64,000 nucleotides of DNA, from contig NZ_JAGTUT010000001.1 in assembly GCF_025685605.1 (NCBI RefSeq), forward strand, positions 1,240,001 through 1,304,000. The letters run 5' to 3'. Positions 45,136-52,792 of the stretch are shown piece by piece (within the stretch, counting starts at the first letter, position 1; every line of letters begins with the position of its first letter). The translations under genes were made by a program, and so were the position numbers. Origin of the DNA: Granulicella arctica. Lineage in GTDB: Bacteria; Acidobacteriota; Terriglobia; Terriglobales; Acidobacteriaceae. The notes beneath the pieces were generated by a model. That model saw only the letters and a list, made by a program, of their open reading frames with translations, was not told the DNA's origin and searched no databases.

Positions 45136-46161
45136 ATGCAAACATCTGAAGTACTTCACGCTTGGGCCAGCATTCTGGCCGGTCGCGCACCCTCACTTTC
45201 CATTGAGATCACGAAGGAGTGTCCTCTCCGTTGTCCTGGCTGCTATGCCTTTGACGCCGCTCATCTCGGCGGCACGATGCAGCTTCGTCAACTCTCAGAT
45301 TTCAAAGGAGATGAGCTCGTCACGAAAATTCTTGAGGTTGTCGACGGGCATAAGCCTCTGCACGTTTCGATCGTCGGTGGCGACCCACTGGTTCGCTATC
45401 GCGAGTTGGAGCTCCTTTTGCCGCAAATGGAAAGCCGTGGCATTCACACTCAGGTGGTTACCAGCGCCTTTCGGATCATCCCAGCCGAGTGGCAACGGTT
45501 CAAAAAACTCAACGTCGTCGTCTCGATTGATGGTCTTCAGCCCGAGCATGACGAGCGTCGCAAGCCGGCAACCTACGAGCGCATCCTGAAAAACATTACC
45601 GGTGCCAAGGTGACCATTCATTGCACGATCACCTCACAGATCGTGGAGCGTCCCGGCTACCTTGATGAGTTTCTCGCGTTTTGGAGCAGCCAGCCGGAGA
45701 TCACCAAGGTTTGGTTCAGCATCTTCACCCCCCAGCTTGGCGCAACGGATCCGGAGATTCTCACATCCTCGCAACGAGCTTCTGTGATCACACAACTGCG
45801 GCAACTACGGGTCAAGTATCCCGTTTTGGACATGCCCGAAGCAGTCATTAACGAAATTGCCACTCCCCCAAATAGCCCTGACGAATGTATATTTGCCCGT
45901 ACGACGGAAACTATTTCTGCCGATCTAAAAACGCAAATCACGCCCTGCCAGTTCGGAGGAAAGCCTGACTGCCAGCAGTGTGGTTGCATCGCTTCCATGG
46001 GATTAGCAGCGGTTGGTCACCACAAGGTTATTGGACCCCTTACCGCTGGACACCTCTTTATGGCTTCGGATCGCGTCGGAAAACGTTGGCGTAAGTTACA
46101 GAAAGCTTTCGCGCCAAAGCCCATCGTTCACCCGGAACCAGTATCCTTCAAGATATTGTGA
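45136..46161 (+). CDS. Radical SAM protein with C-terminal cysteine cluster
   Basis: A 341-residue radical SAM enzyme. The 4Fe-4S cluster that binds S-adenosylmethionine is held by CPLRCPGC (cysteines at about 29, 33 and 36). The core continues with VSIVGGDPLVRYRELELLLPQM (GGDP is the GGE-type SAM-binding motif), VVVSIDGLQPEHDERR and a C-terminal Cys-rich segment CQFGGKPDCQQCGCIASMG that may bind a second cluster. The ATG has GGAGAGATC upstream. The reaction is not known; the GDP in place of GGE and the Cys-rich tail resemble maturases and peptide-modifying enzymes of the SPASM type, but no peptide precursor is seen nearby. Confidence 0.85.
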   Translation: MQTSEVLHAWASILAGRAPSLSIEITKECPLRCPGCYAFDAAHLGGTMQLRQLSDFKGDELVTKILEVVDGHKPLHVSIVGGDPLVRYRELELLLPQMESRGIHTQVVTSAFRIIPAEWQRFKKLNVVVSIDGLQPEHDERRKPATYERILKNITGAKVTIHCTITSQIVERPGYLDEFLAFWSSQPEITKVWFSIFTPQLGATDPEILTSSQRASVITQLRQLRVKYPVLDMPEAVINEIATPPNSPDECIFARTTETISADLKTQITPCQFGGKPDCQQCGCIASMGLAAVGHHKVIGPLTAGHLFMASDRVGKRWRKLQKAFAPKPIVHPEPVSFKIL

Positions 46162-46207
46162 CCTGCATGCCTCTACCATCACCAGACGAGCAGGAAGGAG
46201 CGGGACA

Positions 46208-46924
46208 TTGATAGACCGCGAGTGTCGAAATGAAGGCGAATTGAGACGGGACCTTGTCCGGTTCAGCAAGTGGCTGTATCGCCTTGGGTTCATGCCTGGC
46301 ACATCGGGCAATCTTTCAGCGAGGCTGGATCAGCACCGCCTGCTCGTTACCCCAACCGGGGTGAGCAAATATCTACTGAAGGCCGCAGATTTGGTCATTG
46401 TCGACCTCGAAGGACGCCAGCTAGCCGGCACACGGAAGGTGACAAGCGAGGTCAGTATGCATCTCGCTGTCTATCGCCTGCGCGACGATGTAGATGCGGT
46501 GATCCACGCGCATCCCCCGCTTGCGACAGCGTTTGCCTGCGCCGGACGAGCGCTCGACGAAATGCTCTGCCAGGAAGCCGTCATGACGCTTGGGGTCGTT
46601 CCCTTGGCAAAATACGCGACTACTGGAACAGATGAGGTCGCGGCAAGCCTCGTCCCTCTTGTCGCAGGACATGAGGCCATCCTGCTTGCCAATCACGGAG
46701 CCGTCAGCTACGGCAATACTCTGCTCGACGCTTTCCTCAAAATGGAGACAGTGGAACATTTGGCGCACATCCATCTCGTTGCCCATCAACTGGGAACGGC
46801 CCAGACCCTCAATGCGGATCAGGTCGAGCAGCTCCAGAAGGCTAAGGCACGCTACGTTCACAATGCGACGCGACCGGAATCTCGCATCGCTCTCGAATCC
46901 TATACCCGAGCCATTAGGCTCTAG
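46208..46924 (+). CDS. Class II aldolase/adducin family protein (fuculose-phosphate aldolase-like)
   Basis: A 238-residue class II aldolase. It starts with TTG at 46208, after AGGAAGGAG (46192-46200) with 7-nt spacing; the open frame runs further upstream but overlaps the radical SAM gene. Conserved features: FMPGTSGNLSARL, LLVTPTGVSKYLL, a catalytic-region Glu in KVTSEVSMHLAVY, and the zinc ligands in IHAHPPLATAF and ILLANHGAV. It should cleave or dehydrate a phosphorylated sugar such as L-fuculose 1-phosphate or methylthioribulose 1-phosphate. A preceding radical SAM gene and the lack of other sugar genes leave the substrate open. Confidence 0.88.
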   Translation: MIDRECRNEGELRRDLVRFSKWLYRLGFMPGTSGNLSARLDQHRLLVTPTGVSKYLLKAADLVIVDLEGRQLAGTRKVTSEVSMHLAVYRLRDDVDAVIHAHPPLATAFACAGRALDEMLCQEAVMTLGVVPLAKYATTGTDEVAASLVPLVAGHEAILLANHGAVSYGNTLLDAFLKMETVEHLAHIHLVAHQLGTAQTLNADQVEQLQKAKARYVHNATRPESRIALESYTRAIRL

Positions 46925-47013
46925 ATGCAGCACTTGGTCTAGGCGAACCCGAAATGTTGTCAAGCCCCTCGATCGCCTAAGTTGCTCATACAAATAGAGA
47001 TATTTAGCGGGTG

Positions 47014-47073
47014 ACTTGTAGCTTCACTGCTACAAGTAAACAGAAGCGAAGCCCGGCGATCATGCCGGGCTTC
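47014..47073 (+). terminator. Two tandem hairpins after the aldolase gene
   Basis: First hairpin: ACTTGTAGC (47014-47022) and GCTACAAGT (47029-47037), 6-nt loop. Second: GAAGCCCGGC (47048-47057) and GCCGGGCTTC (47064-47073), 6-nt loop, followed only by TGTGTTC, a weak T-tract. The pair likely ends the aldolase transcript, but one of them could also be an operator. Confidence 0.5.
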
Positions 47074-47080
47074 TGTGTTC

Positions 47081-47181
47081 GTACAGGGTGTACCCGACAC
47101 GCTCTAAGTGCGCACCTAAACATACTGTTTTGAATACTTTAGGACTCTAAGTACAGGGGGTACACCTCCTTGATGCGGAGG
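47081..47181 (+). promoter_or_regulatory. Leader of the pyrimidine-degradation operon: paired GTAC boxes and RBS hairpin
   Basis: Two similar boxes, GTACAGGGTGTACC (47081-47094) and GTACAGGGGGTACA (47151-47164), lie 70 nt apart; each contains GTAC twice at 9-nt spacing. CTCTAAGT occurs before both. Just downstream CCTCC (47165-47169) can pair with the Shine-Dalgarno GGAGG (47177-47181) of the first gene, hiding it. This looks like a transcription factor pair site plus an RNA-level switch; the regulator is unknown. Confidence 0.5.
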
Positions 47182-47188
47182 CAACAAG

Positions 47189-48442
47189 ATGCCGTTGAAT
47201 CCTGAAAGGGTGATCTCCGATCTGCGTGAGCTACAGGCACTCACAGCCGATGCCCATGGGGCGCAGAGGCTTGCCTGGACGCCTGTGTGGCTCAAGGCTC
47301 GAGATTGGTTCTCTGCCAAGGTGAAAGATCTGCCAGTTGAGAGCCACCTTGACGCAGCCGGTAATTCCTGGATAACCCTTCGCGGCAAGTCGAAGCGCAG
47401 TCTTCTCTTGGGTAGCCATTTGGACTCGGTTCCCAATGGAGGGTGGCTGGACGGCTGCCTCGGGGTGCTCGCGGGTTTGGAAATTTTGCGATCCATCGCT
47501 GAAGAAGGTGATGGAACCCCTCCGATCACCCTCCGCCTAGTCGATTGGGCCGATGAAGAGGGAGCCCGATTCGGCAGAAGCCTTTTCGGTTCTTCTGCCT
47601 TCGCCGGTACAGCCACTATCGAGGCGGATCGCAATCGCACCGACCGCAACGGCATTCGGCTGGAAGATGCCCTTGCTATCTGTGGAGTCGACATCGCCAA
47701 GGTTCATGGGGCCACAAAGGAACAAGCTGACATCGCCGCTTATTTGGAGTTACACATCGAGCAGGGCCCGATCCTGGAAGGTCGAAAGTTACCTCTCGGG
47801 ACAGTGTTGGGAACCAAAGGAGTCGAGCGTCATACCATCACCTTCCGTGGACAGGAAGCGCACTCCGGCTCAACTCCAATGAATGTGCGGCGCGATGCTT
47901 TGGCAGCCGCTGCGAAGCTGGCGCTGGAAATACGTCCGATCGCGCGCAAACATTCAGAGGCAGTCGCCACGATGGGGAGCGTAAAAACCTTTCCCGGAAT
48001 CGTTACCGCAGTCGTAGGACGTTGCGAGGTAACGCTCGATATGCGGGACCTCGATGCTGGAGTGCTGGCCTCCATGCTCGCTGAGGCTAAGGAAGCAAGC
48101 GAGCGCTTCGCTGCAGAGGAAGGCTGTACCGTCGCATGGTCAAAGATTTGGAGTATCGAGCCGATCTCGTTCGATCCGCAACTCGTAACATTCTGCGAAG
48201 AAGCGATACAGGAGACAACGACCATTTCGCATAGCCTCCCTTCTGGTCCACTTCATGACGCTGCTGAGGTTGCGCGAACCGGCATTCCGACGACGATGAT
48301 GTTTGTTCAATCACTTGCTGGTCTGAGCCACAATGCAGCGGAAGATACAGAGATTGAACATCTCGAATTGGCTGTGGAAGCTTTTAACAAGCTTGCGAGA
48401 AAAACGATCAAGTGGCTTAAAGAGAACGACGTACGCACCTGA
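47189..48442 (+). CDS. M20-family N-carbamoyl-beta-amino-acid (ureidopropionase-type) amidohydrolase
   Basis: A 417-residue zinc hydrolase of the AllC/HyuC/beta-ureidopropionase group. Metal-binding motifs: LLLGSHLDSVPNGGWLDG (His and Asp), LVDWADEEGARFGRSLFGS (Glu pair), and ELHIEQGPILE (His and Glu); HSGSTPM and SGPLHDAAEVA follow in the catalytic and lid domains. It would hydrolyse N-carbamoyl-beta-alanine or N-carbamoyl-beta-aminoisobutyrate to the beta-amino acid, CO2 and ammonia, the last hydrolytic step of the reductive pyrimidine pathway. ATG has GGAGG 7 nt upstream. It is the first gene of the operon ending at 55596, which fixes the role better than its sequence alone. Confidence 0.92.
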   Translation: MPLNPERVISDLRELQALTADAHGAQRLAWTPVWLKARDWFSAKVKDLPVESHLDAAGNSWITLRGKSKRSLLLGSHLDSVPNGGWLDGCLGVLAGLEILRSIAEEGDGTPPITLRLVDWADEEGARFGRSLFGSSAFAGTATIEADRNRTDRNGIRLEDALAICGVDIAKVHGATKEQADIAAYLELHIEQGPILEGRKLPLGTVLGTKGVERHTITFRGQEAHSGSTPMNVRRDALAAAAKLALEIRPIARKHSEAVATMGSVKTFPGIVTAVVGRCEVTLDMRDLDAGVLASMLAEAKEASERFAAEEGCTVAWSKIWSIEPISFDPQLVTFCEEAIQETTTISHSLPSGPLHDAAEVARTGIPTTMMFVQSLAGLSHNAAEDTEIEHLELAVEAFNKLARKTIKWLKENDVRT

Positions 48443-48515
48443 TTTCGTGTCGCGAGTCCAAATAGTGCATAATGACCACTCCTGAGTCATAAACCGGTCG
48501 CACACAAGGAGGATC

Positions 48516-48620
48516 ATGCTGTCTTCCAGAATGCTACGTCTTCCCATTCCGCAGACCTCTCGCTCTTCGAGGTTCACCGAATTATGGCCGTTCGCGTGTG
48601 AGGCTGTTGTCTGCCCATGA
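48516..48620 (+). CDS. Possible 34-codon leader ORF coupled to preT
   Basis: ATG at 48516 is preceded by AAGGAGG (48506-48512), the strongest ribosome site in this stretch. The 34-codon frame ends in TGA that overlaps the preT ATG (ATGA at 48617-48620). The peptide is basic at its start (MLSSRMLRLP) and ends with three Cys/Val-rich residues pairs; no domain is recognisable. preT itself has no good ribosome site, which suggests translational coupling. Whether the peptide is functional or only a coupling device is unknown. Confidence 0.45.
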   Translation: MLSSRMLRLPIPQTSRSSRFTELWPFACEAVVCP

Positions 48621-49948
48621 GCGATCTTTTCCAGCAGGATAGTTCGACACATCCGGAGATTGCGGCACGCTTTGGTGAGCTGCATCCGCCGCTCGATAGT
48701 CAAGCCGCAATCCCCGAAGCGAACCGCTGCCTCTTTTGTTTTGACGCGCCCTGCACAATGGCTTGTCCAACGCACATCGACGTTCCGAGATTCATCAAGA
48801 AGATTGTCACCGGAAACCTCCCCGGCTCAGCGCGAACGATTCTGGACGCTAACATTCTGGGCGCAAGCTGCGCTCGAGCCTGTCCGGTAGAAGTGTTATG
48901 TGAAGGTGCCTGCGTGCTGCACCGCTACAACAAGCAGCCGATACAAATTGGACGACTGCAACGCTTCGCGATGGACAACTTTTACACCAGCGGAGCAGCG
49001 CTACCGTTTGAAGCCGGTCCAGATACAGGCCGATCTGTCGCGCTGATCGGAGCAGGTCCAGCCTCGCTCGCCTGCGCAACAGAACTGCGACGTCGCGGAG
49101 TGCGTGCTCGTCTGTACGACGCTCGCGCGCTGCCAGGGGGACTAAACACCTATGGGATTGCCGAATACAAACTTCCATTGCAGGAAAGTCTTCGCGAGAT
49201 CGACCTTCTCACGCAGCTAGGCGTCGATTTTCAGTTCGGCACAACGATCGATGCGGCGAGCCTCAAACAGCTCGAACAAGAGCACGATGCCATCTTTCTA
49301 GGAATGGGTCTAGGCGAAATTCATCGTCTCGGTATCACTGGGGAGCGACTCTCCGGGGTGACCAACGCGCTCGATTTGATCGCCGGTTACAAATCTGGAA
49401 CCCTCACAACCGTTCCGGCCCGAGTCGCTGTGATCGGCGCGGGAAACACTGCCATCGACGCCGCAATCGCTGCCGTCCGTCTCGGAGCGAGCGAAGTTCG
49501 CATCATCTATCGGCAGGGTCCCGAGCAGATGTCAGCCTTCGCCTTCGAGTACGAGCACGCGAAGCAGGAGGGGGTGAAGTTTCTATGGCATGTTCAGCCT
49601 GTTGCCATCCACGGCACAGAAGCGACAGAAGGGCTTGAACTGCTTAGGCTTGAACCAGCAACCGATGGTTCAATCGTGCCACTGAATGGCTCGAATTTCT
49701 CCTTGCCAGTCAACCTGATCGTTCTGGCGATCGGTCAAGCGACGCACACCCACTTTCTCGCGACTGAGGTGCAGCTTGAGCGCGGACGCATCCTGATCGA
49801 CCGAGCGACTGGACAGACGTCGCACCCGAAGTTCTTTGCAGGTGGCGACTGCACCAACGGAGGTCGCGAGGTCGTCGATGCAGTCGCTGACGGCAAACGC
49901 GCTGGCATCGGCATAGCTGCATGGCTGGAGGCTCAGCATGCCAATTAA
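48617..49948 (+). CDS. preT: NAD-dependent dihydropyrimidine dehydrogenase subunit PreT
   Basis: A 443-residue flavoprotein, electron-input subunit of dihydropyrimidine dehydrogenase. N-terminal Fe-S region: CLFCFDAPCTMACPTHID and GASCARACPVEVLCEGAC. FAD-binding GAGPASLACATELRRRG (about 142-158) and NAD-binding VIGAGNTAIDAAIAAVRLGA (about 270-290), with FFAGGDCTNGGREVVDAVADGKRAG near the end. It takes electrons from NADH and passes them to PreA. It overlaps preA by 11 nt and follows the putative leader ORF with an ATGA overlap. Confidence 0.95.
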   Translation: MSDLFQQDSSTHPEIAARFGELHPPLDSQAAIPEANRCLFCFDAPCTMACPTHIDVPRFIKKIVTGNLPGSARTILDANILGASCARACPVEVLCEGACVLHRYNKQPIQIGRLQRFAMDNFYTSGAALPFEAGPDTGRSVALIGAGPASLACATELRRRGVRARLYDARALPGGLNTYGIAEYKLPLQESLREIDLLTQLGVDFQFGTTIDAASLKQLEQEHDAIFLGMGLGEIHRLGITGERLSGVTNALDLIAGYKSGTLTTVPARVAVIGAGNTAIDAAIAAVRLGASEVRIIYRQGPEQMSAFAFEYEHAKQEGVKFLWHVQPVAIHGTEATEGLELLRLEPATDGSIVPLNGSNFSLPVNLIVLAIGQATHTHFLATEVQLERGRILIDRATGQTSHPKFFAGGDCTNGGREVVDAVADGKRAGIGIAAWLEAQHAN

Positions 49949-51350
49949 GCCGACACTCGAAACGACCTTCTGTGGCATTCCTTGCTTGAACCCCTTCTGG
50001 CTCGCATCTGCACCGCCAACGAACTGTGGCGAGCAGATTATGCGCGCCTTCGATGCAGGTTGGGGAGGAGCTGTATGGAAGACGATTGGCGAACCGATCA
50101 CCAACGTCAGTTCCCGCTACTCCTCGATTGATTTTGAAGGGCGACGCATGATGGGCTTCAACAATATAGAGCTTATCTCCGATCGTCCGATCGAGGTGAA
50201 CTTACGGGAGATCGCTGAGGTCAAACGTCGCTATCCGAAGCACGTCGTTATTGCCTCGCTCATGGTCGAGAGCAAGCGCGAGACATGGCACGATATCGTA
50301 CAGCGAGCCGAGGATGCAGGAGCAGATGGCCTTGAGCTCAACTTTGGCTGCCCACATGGGATGAGCGAACGAGGAATGGGCTCAGCCGTTGGACAAGTAC
50401 CCGAATACTGTGAACAGATCACGGGCTGGGTAAAAGAGAAGGCGCGCACCCCCGTCATCGTCAAGCTCACGCCAAACATCGCCGACATTCGTATGGCAGC
50501 TCGCGCTGCCAAGCGTGGTGGCGCGGATGGTCTCTCCGCGATCAACACCATCAATTCGATTACGAGCATTGATCTTGATACCTTTCAGCCAAACCCCAAT
50601 GTCGACGGAAAGAGCTCTCACGGTGGCTACTGCGGGCCTGCGGTCAAGCCCATTGCGCTCAATATGGTGCAGCAGATTCAATCAGATCCTGCATCCATGC
50701 TTCCGCTCTCCGGAATTGGCGGTATTGGGTCCTGGCGCGATGTCGCCGAGTTTATCCTGCTCGGCTGCGGCAATGTGCAAATCTGCACTGCGGCGATGCA
50801 TTACGGCTATCGAATCGTGGAAGACATCCAGGATGGCTTGCTCGCATGGATGCTTGATAAAGGGTTTACGACAATCGACGATTTCCGAGGCCTTTCACTT
50901 CCGAATGTTCGCGAGTGGAAACAACTAAACCTGAACTATAAGGTTGTGGCACGCATTCACGAGGATCTTTGCATTGGCTGTCAGCTTTGCTATACAGCCT
51001 GTTGGGATGGAGCGCATCAGTGCATTCACCTCGACCGCGCTTCGGCCGTACCAGACACCACGCGAACACCCGCCATGATCGACGCTGAAGCTTCTCGTAA
51101 AATCACCATGACACCTATTCCGAAGCTTGATACCAGCAGTCTTGGCCAAAGCAGCGCGGTGACTCCGCTGGAACGAATTCCACGCGTCGACGAAGATCAT
51201 TGCGTCGGCTGCAATCTGTGCTCACTCGTCTGCCCCGTGACGGACTGCATTACCATGGATCGGATTGAGAACGGCCTTGCTCCTCAGACATGGGAGGAGC
51301 GACTTGCGGGCGGGCTCGTTCCTGACGAAGTTCTAAGTATCAACGGATGA
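49938..51350 (+). CDS. preA: NAD-dependent dihydropyrimidine dehydrogenase subunit PreA
   Basis: A 470-residue catalytic subunit with an FMN-binding dihydroorotate-dehydrogenase-like barrel (about 1-320). GLELNFGCPHGMSERGMGSA contains the active-site Cys, SAINTINSITSIDLDTFQPNPN contacts the substrate, and SGIGGIGSWRDVAEFILLG is the phosphate-binding part. Two 4Fe-4S clusters sit at the C-terminus: CIGCQLCYTACWDGAHQC and CVGCNLCSLVCPVTDC. It reduces uracil and thymine to the dihydro forms, the first step of the pathway. The ATG has TGGAGG upstream. The downstream gene is dihydropyrimidinase. Confidence 0.96.
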   Translation: MPIKPTLETTFCGIPCLNPFWLASAPPTNCGEQIMRAFDAGWGGAVWKTIGEPITNVSSRYSSIDFEGRRMMGFNNIELISDRPIEVNLREIAEVKRRYPKHVVIASLMVESKRETWHDIVQRAEDAGADGLELNFGCPHGMSERGMGSAVGQVPEYCEQITGWVKEKARTPVIVKLTPNIADIRMAARAAKRGGADGLSAINTINSITSIDLDTFQPNPNVDGKSSHGGYCGPAVKPIALNMVQQIQSDPASMLPLSGIGGIGSWRDVAEFILLGCGNVQICTAAMHYGYRIVEDIQDGLLAWMLDKGFTTIDDFRGLSLPNVREWKQLNLNYKVVARIHEDLCIGCQLCYTACWDGAHQCIHLDRASAVPDTTRTPAMIDAEASRKITMTPIPKLDTSSLGQSSAVTPLERIPRVDEDHCVGCNLCSLVCPVTDCITMDRIENGLAPQTWEERLAGGLVPDEVLSING

Positions 51351-51365
51351 CAGGAAGAGATCAGC

Positions 51366-52766
51366 ATGGGAACTCTGATTCAGAACGGCACGGTCGTCAA
51401 CGCCGGCGGGCAGCAAAAGGCTGACGTTCTCCTTGAAGGAGAACATATTGCGCAGGTCGCCGCGAACATTCCTCCCGTAGACCACACCATCATTGACGCA
51501 ACGGATCTTCTCGTCATGCCAGGGGGGATCGATGTTCATACTCATCTCGACATGCCCTTTGGCGGCACAGTTTCAGCCGATGATTACCGAACAGGAACGA
51601 TCGCCGCCGCGGTAGGGGGAACGACAACGGTCATCGACTTTGCCCTTCAGTCAAGAGGTCATACCATGCGTGAGGCTCAGCAAACATGGCTTGCAAAGGC
51701 GGATGGCAAAGCCTGCATAGACTACTCGCTCCATATGGCTATCACCGATCTCGGTCCTGAAGGCGGAGCACAAGGATTGCATGAGATGGAGGAGATGGTG
51801 CTTGATGGAATCTCCTCCTTTAAGCTCTTCATGGCCTACCCAAATGTCTTAATGATTGACGACGGGCTGATGTATAAGGTTATGCAAAAAGCCGCATCAC
51901 TGAACGCTCTCTGCTGCATTCATGCCGAGAATGGCAGCGCAATCGACATCGTTGTCGCTCAGATGCTCGCAGAAGGAAAAACGGCTCCGCACTTCCATGC
52001 CCTCAGTAGGTCTATCAAAGCCGAGGCAGAGGCAACACATCGCGCTATAGCACTTGCAGATATGGTGAATGCGTCCGTCTATATCGTGCATCTCTCGAAT
52101 GCAGAGGCTCTGCGTGAGTTACGATCTGCTCAAAAACGGGGCATTCGTGCGCTCGCGGAGACCTGCCCTCAATACCTCGTGCTCTCCATTGAAGACCAGA
52201 TGCCGGGCCAAAGCTGGGAAGAGGCTAAATACGTCTTTACGCCGCCGTTGCGCGAAAAGAAGAATCAGGAAGCGCTGTGGCAAGCGCTCGAAGATGGTTC
52301 ACTCGCAATTGTTTCAACTGATCATTGCCCCTTTCGCTTCAAGGATCAAAAGTCTCTTGGAAGAAACGATTTCACAAAGATCCCGAATGGTGGCCCCGGC
52401 ATTGAAAACCGGTTGCAGATCTTATGGCATCACGGTGTTAACACAGGTCGTCTCTCGCGTGAACAATTCGTCGAACTATGCTGTGCTGCTCCCGCACGTG
52501 TCTTCGGCATGCCACAGAAAGGCTCGATCGCGATAGGCAAGGATGCCGACGTACTCCTCTGGGATCCGATAGCGCAGTACACGATTTCCGCTGCCACTCA
52601 ATTAATGGCAACCGACTACTCGATGTTTGAGGGATGGAACGTTCGCGGCAACGCCAGGCATGTTCTTTCCAGAGGAGCCCTTGTGGTAAAGAACGGACTA
52701 TGGATTGGGCAAATCGGACAAGGCAAGTTTGTGAAGCGAGTAGCTAACGCAGGGGGTCTTGCCTGA
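51366..52766 (+). CDS. hydA: Dihydropyrimidinase
   Basis: A 466-residue amidohydrolase-superfamily enzyme that opens the ring of dihydrouracil or dihydrothymine to N-carbamoyl-beta-amino acids. Metal residues: HTHLDMPFGG, carboxylated Lys in ISSFKLFMAYPNVLM, HAENGSAIDIV, IVHLSNAEAL and STDHCPFRF (Asp). NGGPGIENRLQILWHHGV and GNARHVLSRGALVVKNG are also typical. AGGAAGAG precedes the ATG. It follows preA by 15 nt. The order dehydrogenase-dihydropyrimidinase-transporter-aminotransferase is as expected for a dedicated catabolic operon. Confidence 0.95.
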   Translation: MGTLIQNGTVVNAGGQQKADVLLEGEHIAQVAANIPPVDHTIIDATDLLVMPGGIDVHTHLDMPFGGTVSADDYRTGTIAAAVGGTTTVIDFALQSRGHTMREAQQTWLAKADGKACIDYSLHMAITDLGPEGGAQGLHEMEEMVLDGISSFKLFMAYPNVLMIDDGLMYKVMQKAASLNALCCIHAENGSAIDIVVAQMLAEGKTAPHFHALSRSIKAEAEATHRAIALADMVNASVYIVHLSNAEALRELRSAQKRGIRALAETCPQYLVLSIEDQMPGQSWEEAKYVFTPPLREKKNQEALWQALEDGSLAIVSTDHCPFRFKDQKSLGRNDFTKIPNGGPGIENRLQILWHHGVNTGRLSREQFVELCCAAPARVFGMPQKGSIAIGKDADVLLWDPIAQYTISAATQLMATDYSMFEGWNVRGNARHVLSRGALVVKNGLWIGQIGQGKFVKRVANAGGLA

Positions 52767-52792
52767 AGCCGAACGGGTTAATCAAACAAGAA

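Noticed and set aside
46013..46207. Longer start for the class II aldolase inside the radical SAM gene
   Set aside because: TTG at 46208 has AGGAAGGAG at ideal spacing, and the upstream residues do not fit the family.
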